Program-made: the position numbers and the translations under genes
Source of the DNA: Calliopsis andreniformis
Lineage: Eukaryota; Arthropoda; Insecta; Hymenoptera; Andrenidae
Length of the DNA: 64,000 nucleotides
NCBI RefSeq assembly: GCF_051401765.1
Contig: NW_027480595.1
Coordinates: 310,001-374,000 of the forward strand
Reading direction: 5' to 3'
The notes under the pieces: model-generated
Seen by the model: only the letters and a program-made list of their open reading frames with translations
Told to the model about the DNA's origin: nothing
The model's database searches: none
Shown here: positions 13,201-27,454 of the stretch, piece after piece
How positions within the stretch are numbered: position 1 is the first letter of the stretch
Layout of the letters: each line of letters begins with the position of its first letter

Positions 13201-16200
13201 AGGATTGAGAATTGAGAATTGAGGATAAGGACTGAGGGTTGAGGATTGAGGTTTGAGGAATGAGGATTGAGGATTGAAGATTGAGGGTTGAGGATTGAGG
13301 ATTGAGAATTGAGAATTGAGGATGAGGACTGAGGGTTGAAGAATGAGGATTGAGGATTGAGGGTTCAGGATTGAGGATTGAAGATTGAGGATTGACGATT
13401 GAGTATTGAGGATTGAGGATTGACGACTGAGGATTGAGGATTGAGGATTGATGATTGCGGATTGAGTATTGAAAATTGAGTATTGAGGATTGAATATTGA
13501 GGATTGAAGATTGGGGATTGAGGATTGAAGATTGAGTATTGAGGATTGAAGATTAAGGATTGAGGATTGACGATTGAGGATTGAGGATTGAGGTTTGAGG
13601 ACTGACGATGAGGGATGAGGGTTGAGGATTGAGGTTTGAGGTCTGAGGACTGAGGATTGGGGATTGAGAATTGATGATTGAGGATTGAGGATTGAAGATT
13701 GAGGATTGGGTATTGAGGATTGAAGAATGAGGATTGAGGATTGAGGATTGAGGATAGGGGACTGAGGATTGAAGATTCAGGATTGAGGATTGAGGATTGA
13801 GGATTGAGGATTGAGGATTGAAGATACACTATTGAGGATCGAGGATTGAGAATTGAGGATTGACGATTGAACATTGAGGACTGAGTGTTGAGGTTTGAGT
13901 GATGAGAATTGATGACTGTGGATAGAGATTTGAAGATTGCAGATTGAGTATTGAGTATTGAAAACTGTGAATTGAGAATATTATACTGAGGATTGAGGAT
14001 TGACAACTGATTGTTGAGGACTGAGGGCTGAAGGTTGAGGATTCAGGATCGAGGATTCAGAATTGAGGTTTGAGGACTGAGGATTGAGGATTGAAGATTG
14101 AGTATTGAGGATTGAAGGTTGAGGATTGAGGTTGAGGATTGAGGATTGAGGATGAGGGCTGAGGGTTGAGGATTGATGTTTGAGGACTGAGGTCTGAGGA
14201 TTGAGTATTGAGAATTGAGGATTGAGGATTGAGTATTGAAGATTGAGGATTGGGTATTGAGGATTGAAGAATGAGGATTGAGGATTGAGGATTCAGGATT
14301 GTGGATTGAATATTGAGTATTGAGGATTGAAGACTGACGATTGAGTATTGAGGATTGAGGATTGAGGATTGAGAATTGAGGACTGATGATTGAGTATTGA
14401 TGGTTGAAGATTGAGGATTGAGGATTGAGGATTGAGGATTGAGGATTGAAGATTGAGGATTGTGGACTGAGTGTTGAGGGTTGTGTGATGAGAATTGATG
14501 TTTGTGGATAGATATTTGAAGATTGCAGATTGAGCATTGAGTATTGAAAACTGTGAATTGATGATATTCTATTGAGGATTGAGAATTGACAGCTGATTGT
14601 TGAGGACTGAGGGCTGAAGATTGAGGATTCAGGATTGAGAATTCAGAATTGAGGATTGAGTACTGAGGACTGAAGATTGAAGACTGAGTATTGAGGATTG
14701 AAGATTGAGGATTAAGGATTGAGGATTGGGGATTGAGTATCTAGTATAGAAAATTGATTATAGAGGATCGAAGGTTGAGGATTGAGGATTGAGGATTGAG
14801 AATTGAGAATTGAGGATAAGGACTGAGGGTTGAGGATTGAGGTTTGAGGAATGAGGATTGAGGAATGAGGGTTGAGGATTGAAGATTGAGTATTGATGAT
14901 TGAAGATTGAGGATTGAGGATTGAGGGTTGAGGATTGAGGACGAGGACTGACAGTTGAGGATTGTGGTTTGAGGATTGAGGGTTGAGGATTGAGAATTGA
15001 GGATGAGAACTGAGGTTTTATGATTGAGGTTTGAGGAATGAGGATTGAGGATTGAGGATTGAGGATTGAGGATTGAGGATTGAGTATTGAAGGCTGAGGA
15101 TTGATGACTGAGGATTGAGGATTGCGGATTGACGATTGAGGATTGAGGATTGAGGGTTGAAGTTTGAGGATTGAGGGTTGAGGGTTGAGGATTGAAGATT
15201 GAATATTGAGGATTGAAGATTGAGGATTCAGAATTGAGGTTTGAGGACTGAGGATTGAGGATTGAAGATTGAGTATTGAGGATTGAAGATTGAGGATTGA
15301 GGATTGAGGATGGAGGATTGAAGAGAGAGGACTGAGTGTTGAGGATTGAGTGTTGAGAATTGATGTTTGAGTGTTGAGATTTGATTATTGATTTTTGTGG
15401 ATTGAGTATTGAACGATGAGAATTCAGGGTATTCTATTGAGTATTGAGAATTGAGTATTGATTGTTGAGTATTGAGGATTGATGGTTGAGGGTTTTGTGT
15501 TGAATATTGACGATTGAGGATTGAGGATTGAGGATTGAGGATTGAGGATTGAGGATTGAGGATTGAAGATTGAGTATTGAGAATTGAAGGTTGAGGACTG
15601 AGGATTGAGGATTGAGGATTGAGGATTGAAGATTGAGGATTGGGGATTGAGGATTGACGATTGAGGATTGAGTATTGATGATCGAGAATTGAGGATTGAG
15701 GATTGGAGATTGAGTATTGAGGATTGAAGATTGAGGATTGAGGATTGGGGATTGAAGATTCAGGACTGAGGATTGAGGATTGAGGATTGAGCATTGAGGA
15801 TTGAAGATTGGGGACTGGGGATTGAGGATTGAAAATTGAGGATTAAGGATTGAGGATTGGGGATTGGAGATCTAGGATTGGAGATTGATTATTGAGGATT
15901 GATGATTGAGGTTTGAGGATTGAGAATTGAGAATTCAGGATGAGGACTGAGGGTTGAGGATTGAGGTTTGAGGTACGAGGATTGAGGATTGAGGATTGAG
16001 GACTGAGGATTGAGGATTGACTATTGAGGATTGAGGATTGAGTATTGAAGATTGAGTATTGAGGATTGAAGATTGAGGATTGTGCAATGAAGATTCAGTA
16101 TTGAGGGTTGAAGATTGAGGATTGAGGATTGAGGATTGAGAATTGACGATGAGGGCTGAGGGTTGAGGATTGAGGTTTGAGGACTGAGGACTGAGGATTG

Positions 16201-16640
16201 AGGATTGAGGATTGAGGATTGAGGATTGAGGGATGAGGATTGAGTATTGAAGATTGACGACTGAGGATTGATGATTAAAGATTGAGTATTGAGGATTGAA
16301 GATTGAGGATTGATGATTGAGGATTGAGGAATGAGGATTGAGGATTGAGGATTGATGATTGAGGATTGAGGAATGAGGATTGAGGATTGAGGATTGAGGA
16401 TTGAGGATTGAGTATTGAAGATTGAGAATTGATGATTGAGGATTGAGGATTGAGGATTGAGGATTGAGGACTGAGGATTGACGATTGAGGATTGAAGATT
16501 GAGTATTGAGGATTGAAGATTGAGTATTGAGGATTGAGGATTGAGGATTGAGGACTGAGGATTGAGGATTGAGGATTGAGAATTGAAGATTGAGGAATGA
16601 GGACTGGGGATTGAGTATTGAGGATTGAGGATTGAAGATT

Positions 16641-16724
16641 GAGGATTGAGGATTGAGGATTGAGGATTGAGGATTGAGGATTGAGGATTGAGGATTGAGG
16701 ATTGAGGATTGAGGATTGAGGATT
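16641..16724 (+). repeat. Longest perfect GAGGATT run noticed (12 copies)
   Basis: Twelve consecutive identical GAGGATT words (84 bp) lie between a GAAGATT and a GTGGATT. Other long perfect runs, of about 9 copies, lie near 43,033 and in the zone 3 units near 52,010 and 53,545. Perfect runs suggest recent slippage or conversion against a background where most runs are 3 to 6 copies. Confidence 0.85.
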
Positions 16725-17507
16725 GTGGATTGAGGATTGAAGATTGAGGATTGGGGACTGAGTGTTGAGGGCTGTGTGATGAGAATTGATATTTGTGGGT
16801 AGATATTTCAATATAGCAGATTGAGCATTGAGTATTGAAAGCTGTGAATTGAGGATATTCTATTGAGGATTGAGGATTGTCAACTGATTGTTGAGGATTG
16901 AGGGCTGACGATTGAGGATACAGGATTGAGGATTCAGAATTGAGGTTTGAGGACTGAGGATTGAGGATTGAAGATTGATTATTGAGGATTGAGGATTGAG
17001 GATTGAGAATTGAGGATTGTGGATTGAGGATTGAAGATTGAGGATTGGGTTTTGAGGATTGAAGTATGAGGATTGAGGATTGAGGATTGAGGATTGAGGA
17101 TTGAAGATTGAGTATTGAGGATTGAAGATTGAGGATTGAGGACTGAGGATTGAGGATTGAGTATTGAGGATTGAGGATTGAGGATTAAAGACTGAGTATT
17201 GAGGATTGAAGATTGAGGATTGTGGATTGAAGATTGAGTATTGAGGTTTGAAGATTGAGGATTGAGGATTGAGGATTGAGAATTGACGATGAGGTCTGAG
17301 GGTTGAGGATTGAGGTTTGAGGACTGAGGACTGAGGATTGAGGATTGAGAATTGAGGATTGAGGATTGAGGATTGAAGATTGAGGATTGGGTATTGAGGA
17401 CTGAGGATTGAGGATTGAGGATTAAAGATTGAGTATTGAGGATTGAGGATTGAGGATTGAAGTTTGAGTATTGAGGATTGAAGATTGAGGATTGAGGATT
17501 GAGGATT

Positions 17508-18358
17508 GAGTGTTGAGGATTGAAGATTGAGGATTGATGATTGGGGATTGAGGATTGAGGATTGAGGATTGAGGATTGAGTATTGAAGGCTGAGGATTGA
17601 TGATCGAGGATTGAGGATTGAGGATTGAGGATTGAGTATTGAGGACTGAGGGTTGAAGATTGAGGATTGATGATTGAGGATTAAAGAGTGAGTATTGAGG
17701 ATTGAAGATTGAGAATTGAGGATTGAGGATTGAACATTGAGGACTGAGTGTTGAGGGTTGAGTGATGAGAACTGATGTTTGTGGATAGAGATTTGAAGAT
17801 TGCAGATTGAGTATTGTGTATTGAAAACTGTGAATTGAGGATATTCTATTGAGGATTGAGGATTGTCACCTGATGGTTGAGGACTGAGGGCTGAAGATTG
17901 AGGATTCAGGATTGAGGATTCAGAATTGAGGTTTGAGGACTGAGGATTGAGGATTGAGGATTGAAGATTGAGTATTGAGGATTGAAGATTGAGGATTGAG
18001 GACTGACAATTGAGGATTGAGGATGAGGGCAGAGGGTTGAGGATTGAGGTTTAAGGACTGAGGACTGAGGATTGAGGATTGAGAATTGAGGATTGAGGAT
18101 TGAGGATTGAAGATTGAGGATTGGGTATTGAGGATTGAAGAATGAGGATTGAGGATTGAGGATTGAGGATTAAAGATTGAGTATTGAGGATTGAAGATTG
18201 AGGATTGTGGATTGAAGATTGAGTATTGAGGATTGAAGATTGACGATTGAGGATTGTTGATTGGAGATTGAGTATTGAACATTGAGGACTGAGTGTTGAG
18301 GGTTCAGTGATGAGAATTGATGTTTGTGGATAGAGATTTGAAGATTGCAGATTGAGTA
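17508..18358 (+). repeat. Long-range duplication at offset 8,958, right copy
   Basis: This is the partner of 8,550-9,400. Its right end runs directly into two more copies of the same signature block, so the left copy's continuation (GAAAGCTGTGAATT near 9,405) reappears only at about 18,885, after about 0.5 kb of extra tandem sequence. Confidence 0.83.
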
Positions 18359-19000
18359 TTGTGTATTGAAAACTGTGAATTGAGGATATTCTATTGAGGA
18401 TTGAGGATTGTCACCTGATTGTTGAGGACTGAGGGCTGAAGATTGAGGATTCAGGATTGAGGATTCAGAATTGAGGTTTGAGGACTGAGGATTGAGGATT
18501 GAGGATTGAAGATTGAGTATTGAGGATTGAAGATTGAGGATTGAGGACTGAGAATTGAGGATTGAGGATGAGGGCAGAGGGTTGAGGATTGAGGTTTAAG
18601 GACTGAGGACTGAGGATTGAGGATTGAGAATTGAGGATTGAGGATTGAGGATTGAAGATTGAGGATTGGGTATTGAGGATTGAAGAATGAGGATTGAGGA
18701 TTGAGGATTGAGGATAGAGGATTGAAGATTGAGTATTGAGGATTGAAGATTGACGATTGAGGATTGTGGATAGAAGATTGAGTATTGAACATTGAGGACT
18801 GAGTGTTGAGGGTTCAGTGATGAGAATTGATGTTTGTGGATAGAGGTTTGAAGATTGCAGATTGAGTATTGAGTATTGAAAGCTGTGAATTGAGGATATT
18901 CTATTGAGGATTGAGGATTGTCAACTGATTGTTGAGGACTGAGGGCTGACGATTGAGGATTCAGGATTGAGGATTCAGAATTGAGGTTTGAGGACTGAGG
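17700..19000 (+). repeat. Three tandem signature-block units of about 0.5 kb
   Basis: The word CAGAATTGAGG following the CAGGATT pair lies at 17921, 18466 and 18976, giving steps of 545 and 510 bp. All three units share GAGGTTTGAGGACTGAGG to the right, and the first two share the GGGCAGAGGG segment. The unequal steps show that small deletions followed the duplication. Confidence 0.82.
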
Positions 19001-21239
19001 ATTGAGGATTGAGGATTGAGGATTGAGGATTGAGGATTGAGGATTGAAGACTGAGGATCGGGTATTGATGATTGAACATTGAGGATTGAGGATTGAGGAT
19101 TGAGGATTGAGGATTGAGGATTGAAGGTTGAATATTGATGAAAGAAGATTGAGGATTGAGGGTTGAAGGTCGTGGATTGAGGACGAGGACTGAGGGTTGA
19201 ATATTGATACTTGAGGCCTGAGGATTGAGGATTGAGGATTGCGAATCGAGGATTTAGGATTTAAGATTGAGGATTGGGTATTGAGGATTGAAGATTGAGC
19301 ATTGAGGATAGAGGACAGAGGATTGAGGATTGAAGATTGAGTATTGAGGATTGAAGATTGACGATTGAGGATTGAGGATTGAGGATTGAGGATAGAGGAT
19401 TGAGGATTGAGGATTGAGGATTGAGGATTGAGGATTGAAGATTGAGAATTGAGGATCGAAGATTGACGTTCGAGGATTGAGAATTGAGGATTGAGTATTG
19501 AGGATTGAGGATTGAAGATTGAGTATTGAGGATTGAAGGTTGAGGATTGTGGATTGAGGATTGAGGATTGAGGATTGAAAATTGGGGATTGGGGACTGAA
19601 TGTTGAGGGTTGAATGATGAGAATTGATGTTTGTGGATAGAGATTTGAAGATTGCAGATTGAGTATTGAGTATTGAATACTGTGAATTGATGATATTCTA
19701 TTGAGGATTGAGGATTGACAACTGATTGTTGAGGACTGAGGGCTGAAGCTTGTGGATTCTGGATTGAGGATTCAAGATTGAGGTTTGAGGTCTGAGGATT
19801 GAGGATTGAGGATTGAGGATTGAGGATTGAGGATTGAAGACTGAGGATTGGGTATTGAGGATTGAACATTGAGGATTGCGTGTTGAGGATTGAGGATTGA
19901 GTATTGAGGATTGAAGATTGAATGTTAATGATTGATGATTGAGGATTGAGGATTGAGTGTTGTGGATTGAGGACGAGGTCTGAGGGTTGAGTATTGATGT
20001 TTGATGTCTGAGGATTGAATATTGAGGATTAAGGATTGAGGATCGGGGATTGAGGATCTGGGATTGGAGATTGTTTATTGAGGACTGAAGATTGAGGATT
20101 GAGGATTGAGGATTGAGAATTGAGAATTGAGGGTGAGTACTGAGTGTTGAGGATTGATGTTTGAGGAACGAGGATTGAGGATTGAGGATTGAGGACTGAG
20201 GATTGACGATTGAGTATTGACGGTTGAAGATTGATTACTGAGGATTGAGGATTGAGGATTGAGGATTGAGGATTGAGGATTGAGGATTGAGGATTGAAGA
20301 TTCAGTATTGACGATTGAAGATTGACAATTGAGGATTGAGGATTGAACATTGAGGACTGAGCGTTCAGGGTTGAGTGATGAGAATTGATGTTTCTGGATA
20401 GAGATTTGAACATTGCAGATTGAGTATTGAGTATTGAAAACTGTGAATTGAGTATATTCTATTGAGGATTGAGGATTGACAACTGATTGTTGAGGACTGA
20501 GGGCTGAAGATTGAGGGTTCCGGATTGAGGATTCAGAATTGAAATTTGAGGACTGAGCATTGAGGATTGAAGATTGAGTATTGAGGATTGAAGATTGAGA
20601 ATTGAGGATTGAGGATTGAGGATTGAGGATTGAGGACTGAGGATTGACGATTGAGTATTGAAGGTTGAGGATTGATTACTGAGGATTGAGGATTGAGGAT
20701 TGAGGATTGAGGATTGAGGATTAAGGATTGAAGATTCAGTATTGACGATTGAAGATTGAGAATTGAGTATTGAGTATTGAACATTGAGGACTGAGCGTTC
20801 AGGGTTGAGTGATGAGAATTGATGTTTCTGGATAGAGATTTGAAGATTGCAGATTGAGTATTGAGTATTGAAATCTGTGGATTGAGGATATTCTATTGGG
20901 GATTGAGGATTGACAACTGATTGTTGAGGACTGAGGGCTGAGGATTGAGGATGCAGGATTGAGGATTCAGAATTGAGATTTGAGGACTGAGGATTGAGGA
21001 TTGAATATTGAGTATTGAGGATTGAAGATTAAGGATTGAGGATTGAGGATTGAGGATTGATAATGAGGGCTGAGGTTTGAGGATTGAGGTTTGATGACTG
21101 TGGACTGAGGATTGAGGGTTGAGAATTGAGGATTGAGGATTAAGGAATGAAGATTGAGGATTGGGTATTGAGGATTGAAGAATGAGGATTGAGGATTGAG
21201 GATTGAGGATTGAGGATTGAGGATTGAGGATTGAGTATT

Positions 21240-21930
21240 GAGGATTGAGGATTGAAGATTGAGTATTGAGAATTGAAGGTTGAGGAGTGTGGATTGAGGA
21301 TTGAGGATTGAGGATTGAAAATTGAGGATTGGGGACTGAGTGTTGAGGGTTGAATGATGAGAATTGATGTTTGTGGATAGAGATTTGAAGATTGCAGATT
21401 GAGTATTGAGTATTGAAAACTGTGAATTGATGATATTCTATTGAGGATTGAGGATTGACAACTGATTGTTGAGGACTGAGGGCTGAAGCTTGAGGATTCT
21501 GGATTGAGGATTCAGGATTGAGGTTTGAGGAGAGAGGACTGAGGATTGAGGATTGAGGATTGAGAATTGAGGATTGAGGATTGAGGATTGAAGATTGAGG
21601 ATTGGCTGTTGAGGATTGAACATTGAGGATTGAGGATTGAGGTTTGAGGATTGAGGATTGAATGTTGAATATTGATGAATGAAGATTGAGGTTTGAGGAT
21701 TGAGGGTTGTGGATTGAGAACGAGGTCTGAGGGTTGAGTGTTGATGCCTGAGGTCTGAGGATTGAGGATTGAGGATTGCGAACTGAGGATTGAGGATTGA
21801 GGATTGAAGATTGAGGATTGGGTATTGAGGAATGAAGAATGAGGATTGAAGAATGAAGATTGGGGATTGAGTATTGAGGATTGAGGATTGAATATTGAGT
21901 ATTGAGGATTGAATATTGAGGATTGAGGAT
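21240..21930 (+). repeat. Duplication at offset 6,215, left copy
   Basis: GGAGTGTGG at 21284 and 27499, GGCTGTTGAGG at 21604 and 27819, and AATATTGAGT at 21891 and 28106 all give the same 6,215-bp offset. The segment contains a signature block with GATGATATTCTATT and the odd words AAGCTTGAGG and GGATTCTGG. Confidence 0.88.
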
Positions 21931-23604
21931 TGAGGATTGAAGATTGAGGATTGGGTATTGAGGATTGAAGAATAAGGGTTGAGGATTGAGGATTGAGGAT
22001 TGAGGATTGAAGATTGACGATCGAGGATTGAGAATTGAGGATTGAGTATTGAGGATTGAGGATTGAAGATTGAGTATTGAGGATTGAAGGTTGAGGATTG
22101 TGGATTGATGATTGAGGATTGAGGATTGAGGATTGAAGATTGAGGATTGGGTATTGCGGAATGAATATTGAGGATTGAGGATTGAGGTTTCAGGATTGAG
22201 GATTGAGGACTGAAGATTAAATATTGATGATTGAAGATTGAGGATTGAGGATTGATGGTTGTGGATTGAGGACGAGGACTGAGGGTTCGGTATTGCTGTT
22301 TGAAGTCTGAGGATTGAGGGTTGAGGATTGAGGATTGAAGATTGAGGATTGGGTATTGAGGATTGAAGAATGAGGATTGAGGATTGGGGGTTGAGGATTG
22401 AGGATTGAGGACTGAAGGTTCAGTATTGAGGATTGAAGATTGAGAATTGCGGATTGAGAATTGAACATTGAGGACTGAGTGTTGAGGGTTGAGTGATGAG
22501 AATTGATGTTTGTGGATAGAGATTTGAAGATTGCAGATTGAGTATTGAGTATTGAAAGCTGTGAATTGCGCATATTCTATTGAGGATTCAGGATTGTCAA
22601 CTGATTGTTGAGTACTGAGAGCTGAAGATTGAGGATTCAGGATTGAGGATTCAGAATTGAGGTTTGAGGACTGAGGATTGAGGACTGAAGATTGATTATT
22701 GAGGATTGAAGATTGAGGATTGAGGATTGAGGATTGAGGATTGAGGATTGAGGATGAGAGCTGTGCGTTGAGGATTGAGGTTTGAGGGCTGAGGACTGAG
22801 GAATGAGGATTGAAAATTGGGGATTGAGGATTGAGTATTGAAGATTGAGGATTGGGTATTGAGGATTGAAGGATGAGGCTTGAGGATTGAGGATTGAGGA
22901 TTGAGGATTGAAGATTGAGTATTGAGGTTTGAAGACTGACGATTGAGGGTAGAGGATTGAGGATTGAGGATTGAGGATTGATGTGTGAGTATTGAGGACT
23001 GAAGATTGCGGTTTGAGGTTTGAGGATTGAGGATTGAGGATTGAGGATTGAAGATTGAGGATTGGGGACTGAGTGTTGAGGGTTGAGTTATGAGGATTGA
23101 TGTTTGTGGATAGATATTTGAAGATTGCAGATTGAGCATTGAGTATTGAAAACTGTGAATTGATGATATTCTATTGAGGATTGAGAATTGACAACTGATT
23201 GTTGAGGACTGAGGGCTGAAGATTGAGGATTCAGGATTGGGAATTCAGAATTGATGATTGAGGACTGAGGACTGAGGGTTGAAGATAGAGTATTGAGGAT
23301 TGAAGATTGAGGATTAAGGATTGAGGATTGGGGATTGAGGATCTAGGACTGAAAATTGATTATTGAGGGTTGAAGATTGGGGATTGAGGATTGAGGATTG
23401 AGAATTGAGAATTGAGGATAAGGACTGAGGGTTGAGGGTTGAGATTTGAGGAATGAGGATTGAGGATTGAGGATTGAAGATTGAGGATTGGGTATTGAGG
23501 ATTGAACATTGAGGATTGAGGATTGAGGATCGAGGATTGAGGATTGAGGATTGAAGATTGAATATTGATGATTGTAGATTGAGGATTGAGGATTGAGTGT
23601 TGTG

Positions 23605-24475
23605 GATTGAGGACGAGGACTGAGGGATGAGTATTGATGTTTGAGGTCTGAGGATTGAGGATTGAGGATTGAGATTTGAGGATTGATGATTGAGGATTGA
23701 AGATTGAGGATTGGGTATTGAGGATTGAAGAATGAGGACTGAGGATTTAGGATTGAGGATTGAGGATTGAAGATTGAGTATTGAGGACTGAAGATTGAGG
23801 ATTGAGTATTGAGGATTGAGGATTGAGGATTGAGGATTGAGGATTGAGGATTGAGGATTGATGATTGAAGGTTGAGGATTGAGCATTGATGATTAAAGAT
23901 TGAGTATTGAGGATTGAAGATTGAGGATTGATGATTGAGGATTGAGGATTGAGGATTGAGGATTGAGGATTGAGGATTGAGGATTGTGGATTGAGTATTG
24001 AAGATTGAGGATTGATGACTGAGGATTGAGGATTGAGGATTGAGGATTGAGTATTGAGGACTGAGGATTGAAGATTGAGGATTGAGGATTGAGGATTAAA
24101 GATTGAGAATTGAGGACTGAAGGTTGAGGATTGAGGATTGAGGATTGAACATTGAGGACTGAGTGTTGAGGGTTGAGTGATGAGAATTGGTTTGTGGATA
24201 GAGATTTGAAGATTCCAGATTGAGTATTGTGTATAGAAAACTGTGAATTGAGGATATTCTATTGAGGATTTAGGATTGTCACCTGATTGTTGAGGACTGA
24301 GGGCTGAAGATTGAGGATTCAGGATTGAGGAATCAGGTTTGAGGTTTGCGTACTGAGGATTGAGGATTGATGATTGAGGATTGAGGATTGAGGATTGAGG
24401 ATCGAGGAATGAAGACTGAGGATTGGGTATTGCGGATTGAACATTGAGGATTGAGGATTGAGGATTGAGGATTGA
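23605..24475 (+). repeat. Internal repeat of the 4.9-kb segment, unit 1 (1,934-bp step)
   Basis: The distinctive GATTCCAGATT lies at 24211 and 26145, a step of 1,934 bp. Both units share GAATTGGTTTGTGG (a shortened signature word) and AATCAGGTTTGAGG with TTGCGTACTGAGG. The matching pair in copy 2 lies 8,025 bp downstream, so this internal duplication predates the 8,025-bp event. Confidence 0.85.
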
Positions 24476-25538
24476 GGATGAGAACTGAGGGTTGAGGATA
24501 GAGGTTTCAGGACTGAGGACTGACGATTGAGGATTGAGAATTGAGGATTGAGAATTGAACATTGAGGACTGAGTGTTGAGGGTTGAGTGATGAGTATTGA
24601 TGTTTGTGGATAGAGATTTGAAGATTGCAGATTGAGTATTGAGTATTGAAAACTGTGAATTGAGTATCTTCTATTGAGGATTGGGGATTGACAACTGATT
24701 GTTGAGGACTTAGGGCTGAAGATTGAGGGTTCCGGATTGAGGATTCAGAATTGAAATTTGAGGACTGAGCATTGAGGTTTGAAGATTGAGTATTGAGGAT
24801 TGAAGATTGAGAATTGAGGATTGAGGATTGAGGATTGAGGATGAGAACTGAGGGTTGAGGATAGAGGTTTGAGGACTGAGGACTGACGATTGAGGATTGA
24901 GAATTGAGGATTGAGGATTGAGGGTTGAAGATTGAGGATTGGGTATTGAGGATTGAAGAATGAGGATTGAGGATTGAGGATTGAGGATTGAGGATTGAAG
25001 ATTGAGTATTGAAGATTGAAGATTGGCGATCGAGGATTGAGAATTGAGGATTGAGTATTGAGGATTGAGCATTGAAGATTGTGTATTGAGGATTGAAGGT
25101 TGAGGATTGTGGATTGAGGATTGAGGATTGAGGATTGAATATTGAGGATTGGGGACTGAGTGTTGAGGGTTGAATGATGAGAATTGATGTTTGTGGATAG
25201 AGGTTTGAAGATTGCAGATTGAGTATTGAGTATTGAAAACTGTGAATTGATTATATTCTATTGAAGATTGAGGGTTGACAACTGATTGTTGAGGACTGAG
25301 GGCTGAAGCTTGAGGATTCAGGATTGAGGATTCAGGATTGAGGTTTGAGGAGAGATGACTGAGGATTGAGGATTGAGGATTGAGAATTGAGGATTGAGGA
25401 TTGAGGATTGAAGATTGAGGATTGGCTGTTGAGGATTGAACATCGAGGACTGAGGATTGAGGATTGAGGATTGAGGATTGAGGATTGAATGTTGAATATT
25501 GATGAATGAAGATTGAGGATTGAGGATTGAGGGTTGTG

Positions 25539-26409
25539 GATTGAGAACGAGGACTGAGGGATGAGTATTGATGTTTGAGGTCTGAGGATTGAGGATTGAG
25601 GATTGAGATTTGAGGATTGATGATTGAGGATTGAAGATTGAGGATTGGGTATTGAGGATTGAAGAATGAGGACTGAGGATTTAGGATTGAGGATTGAGGA
25701 TTGAAGATTGAGTATTGAGGACTGAAGATTGAGGATTGAGTATTGAGGATTGAGGATTGAGGATTGAGGATTGAGGACTGAGGATTGAGGATTGATGATT
25801 GAAGGTTGAGGATTGAGGATTGATGATTAAAGATTGAGTATTGAGGATTGAAGATTGAGGATTGATGATTGAGGATTGAGGATTGAGGATTGAGGATTGA
25901 GGATGGAGGATTGAGGATTGTGGATTGAGTATTGAAGATTGAGGATTGATGACTGAGGATTGAGGATTGAGGATTGAGGATTGAGTATTGAGGACTGAGG
26001 ATTGAAGATTGAGGATTGAGGATTGAGGATTAAAGATTGAGTATTGAGGACTGAATGTTGAGGATTGAGGATTGAGGATTGAACATTGAGGACTGAGTGT
26101 TGAGGGCTGAGTGATGAGAATTGGTTTGTGGATAGAGATTTGAAGATTCCAGATTGAGTATTGTGTATAGAAAACTGTGAATTGAGGATATTCTATTGAG
26201 GATTTAGGATTGTCACCTGATTGTTGAGGACTGAGGGCTGAAGATTGAGGATTCAGGATTGAGGAATCAGGTTTGAGGTTTGCGTACTGAGGATTGAGGA
26301 TTGATGATTGAGGATTGAGGATTGAGGATTGAGGATCGAGGAATGAAGACTGAGGATTGGGTATTGCGGATTGAACATTGAGGATTGAGGATTGAGGATT
26401 GAGGATTGA
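25539..26409 (+). repeat. Internal repeat of the 4.9-kb segment, unit 2 (1,934-bp step)
   Basis: Partner of 23,605-24,475. After about 26,409 unit 2 continues with GGACTGAAGATTGAATATTG, whereas unit 1 continues with GGATGAGAACTGAGGG. That difference is what exposes the exchange junctions in copy 3. Confidence 0.83.
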
Positions 26410-26800
26410 GGACTGAAGATTGAATATTGATGATTGAAGATTGAGGATTGAGGAATGATGGTTGTGGATTGAGGACGAGGACTGGTGGCTGAGTATTGCT
26501 GTTTGAGGTCTGAGGATTGAGGATTGAGGATTGAGAATTGAGGATTGAGGATTGAGGATTGAGGATTGAAGATTGAGAATTGGGTGTTGAGGATTGAAGA
26601 ATGAGGATTGAGGATTGAGGATTGAGGATTGAGGATTGAAGACTGAGTATTGAGGATTGAGTATTGAGTATTGAAGGTCTAGGGTTGACGATTGAGGATT
26701 GAGGATTGAGGATTGAGGATTGAGGATTGAGGATTGAGGATTGAAGATTGAGGATTCGGTATTGCGGAATGAACATTGAGGATTGAGGATTGAAGATTGA

Positions 26801-27425
26801 GGATTGGCTGTTGAGGATTGAACATTGAGGATTGAGGATTGAGGTTTGAGGATTGAGGATTGAATGTTGAATATTGATGAATGAAGATTGAGGTTTGAGG
26901 ATTGAGGGTTGTGGATTGAGAACGAGGTCTGAGGGTTGAGTGTTGATGCCTGAGGTCTGAGGATTGAGGATTGAGGATTGCGAACTGAGGATTGAGGATT
27001 GAGGATTGAAGATTGAGGATTGGGTATTGAGGAATGAAGAATGAGGATTGAAGAATGAATATTGGGGATTGAGTATTGAGGATTGAGGATTGAATATTGA
27101 GTATTGAGGATTGAATATTGAGGATTGAGGATTGAGGATTGAGGATTGAGGATGGAAGATTGAGTATTGAGGAATGAAGGTTGAGGATTGAGGATTGATG
27201 ATTGAGGATTGAGTATTGAGGACTGACGATTGAAGATTGAGGATTGAGGATTGAGGGTTGAGGATTGAGGGTTGAGGATTGAGGACGAGGACTGAGGGTT
27301 GAATATTTGTGTTTGAGGTCTGAGGATTGAGGATTGAGAATTGAGGATTGAGGATTGAGGATTGAAGATTGAGGATTGGGTATTGAGGATTGAGGATTGA
27401 GGATTGAAGATTGAGGATTGAGGAT
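26801..27425 (+). repeat. 1,013-bp-spaced tandem duplication, unit 1
   Basis: GGCTGTTGAGG at 26806 and 27819, and GAATATTTGTG at 27301 and 28314, both give a 1,013-bp step. Unit 1 begins abruptly at the right edge of the 4.9-kb duplication, so 26,790-26,800 is a recombination junction. Confidence 0.86.
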
Positions 27426-27454
27426 TGAGGATTGAGGATTGAGGATTGAGTATT

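Larger units (their letters stand above)
1..16800 (+). repeat. Zone 1: heterogeneous, diverged part of the satellite
   Basis: This stretch has no gene. It is the least regular part of the array: signature blocks lie at uneven spacing and neighbouring segments match only in patches. Blocks of the basic type lie near 110, 2210, 6785, 8870, 9410, 11975, 12965, 13965 and 14545. Several local duplications are listed separately. The patchwork suggests older amplification events broken up by later deletions and exchanges. The right boundary is a judgement, set where a block near 16,840 starts the duplication-rich zone. Confidence 0.7.
21935..26790 (+). repeat. Segmental duplication of about 4.9 kb, copy 1
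   Basis: Copy 2 lies exactly 8,025 bp downstream. Markers such as ATCTAGG at 23341/31366, TTCCGG at 24730/32755 and the - strand frame ends at 22217/30242 and 26267/34292 keep that offset throughout, so no net indel separates the copies over almost 5 kb. I see only scattered substitutions. Homology stops on the left near 21,930 and on the right near 26,790, where copy 1 runs into a GGCTGTTGAGG segment. Confidence 0.92.
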
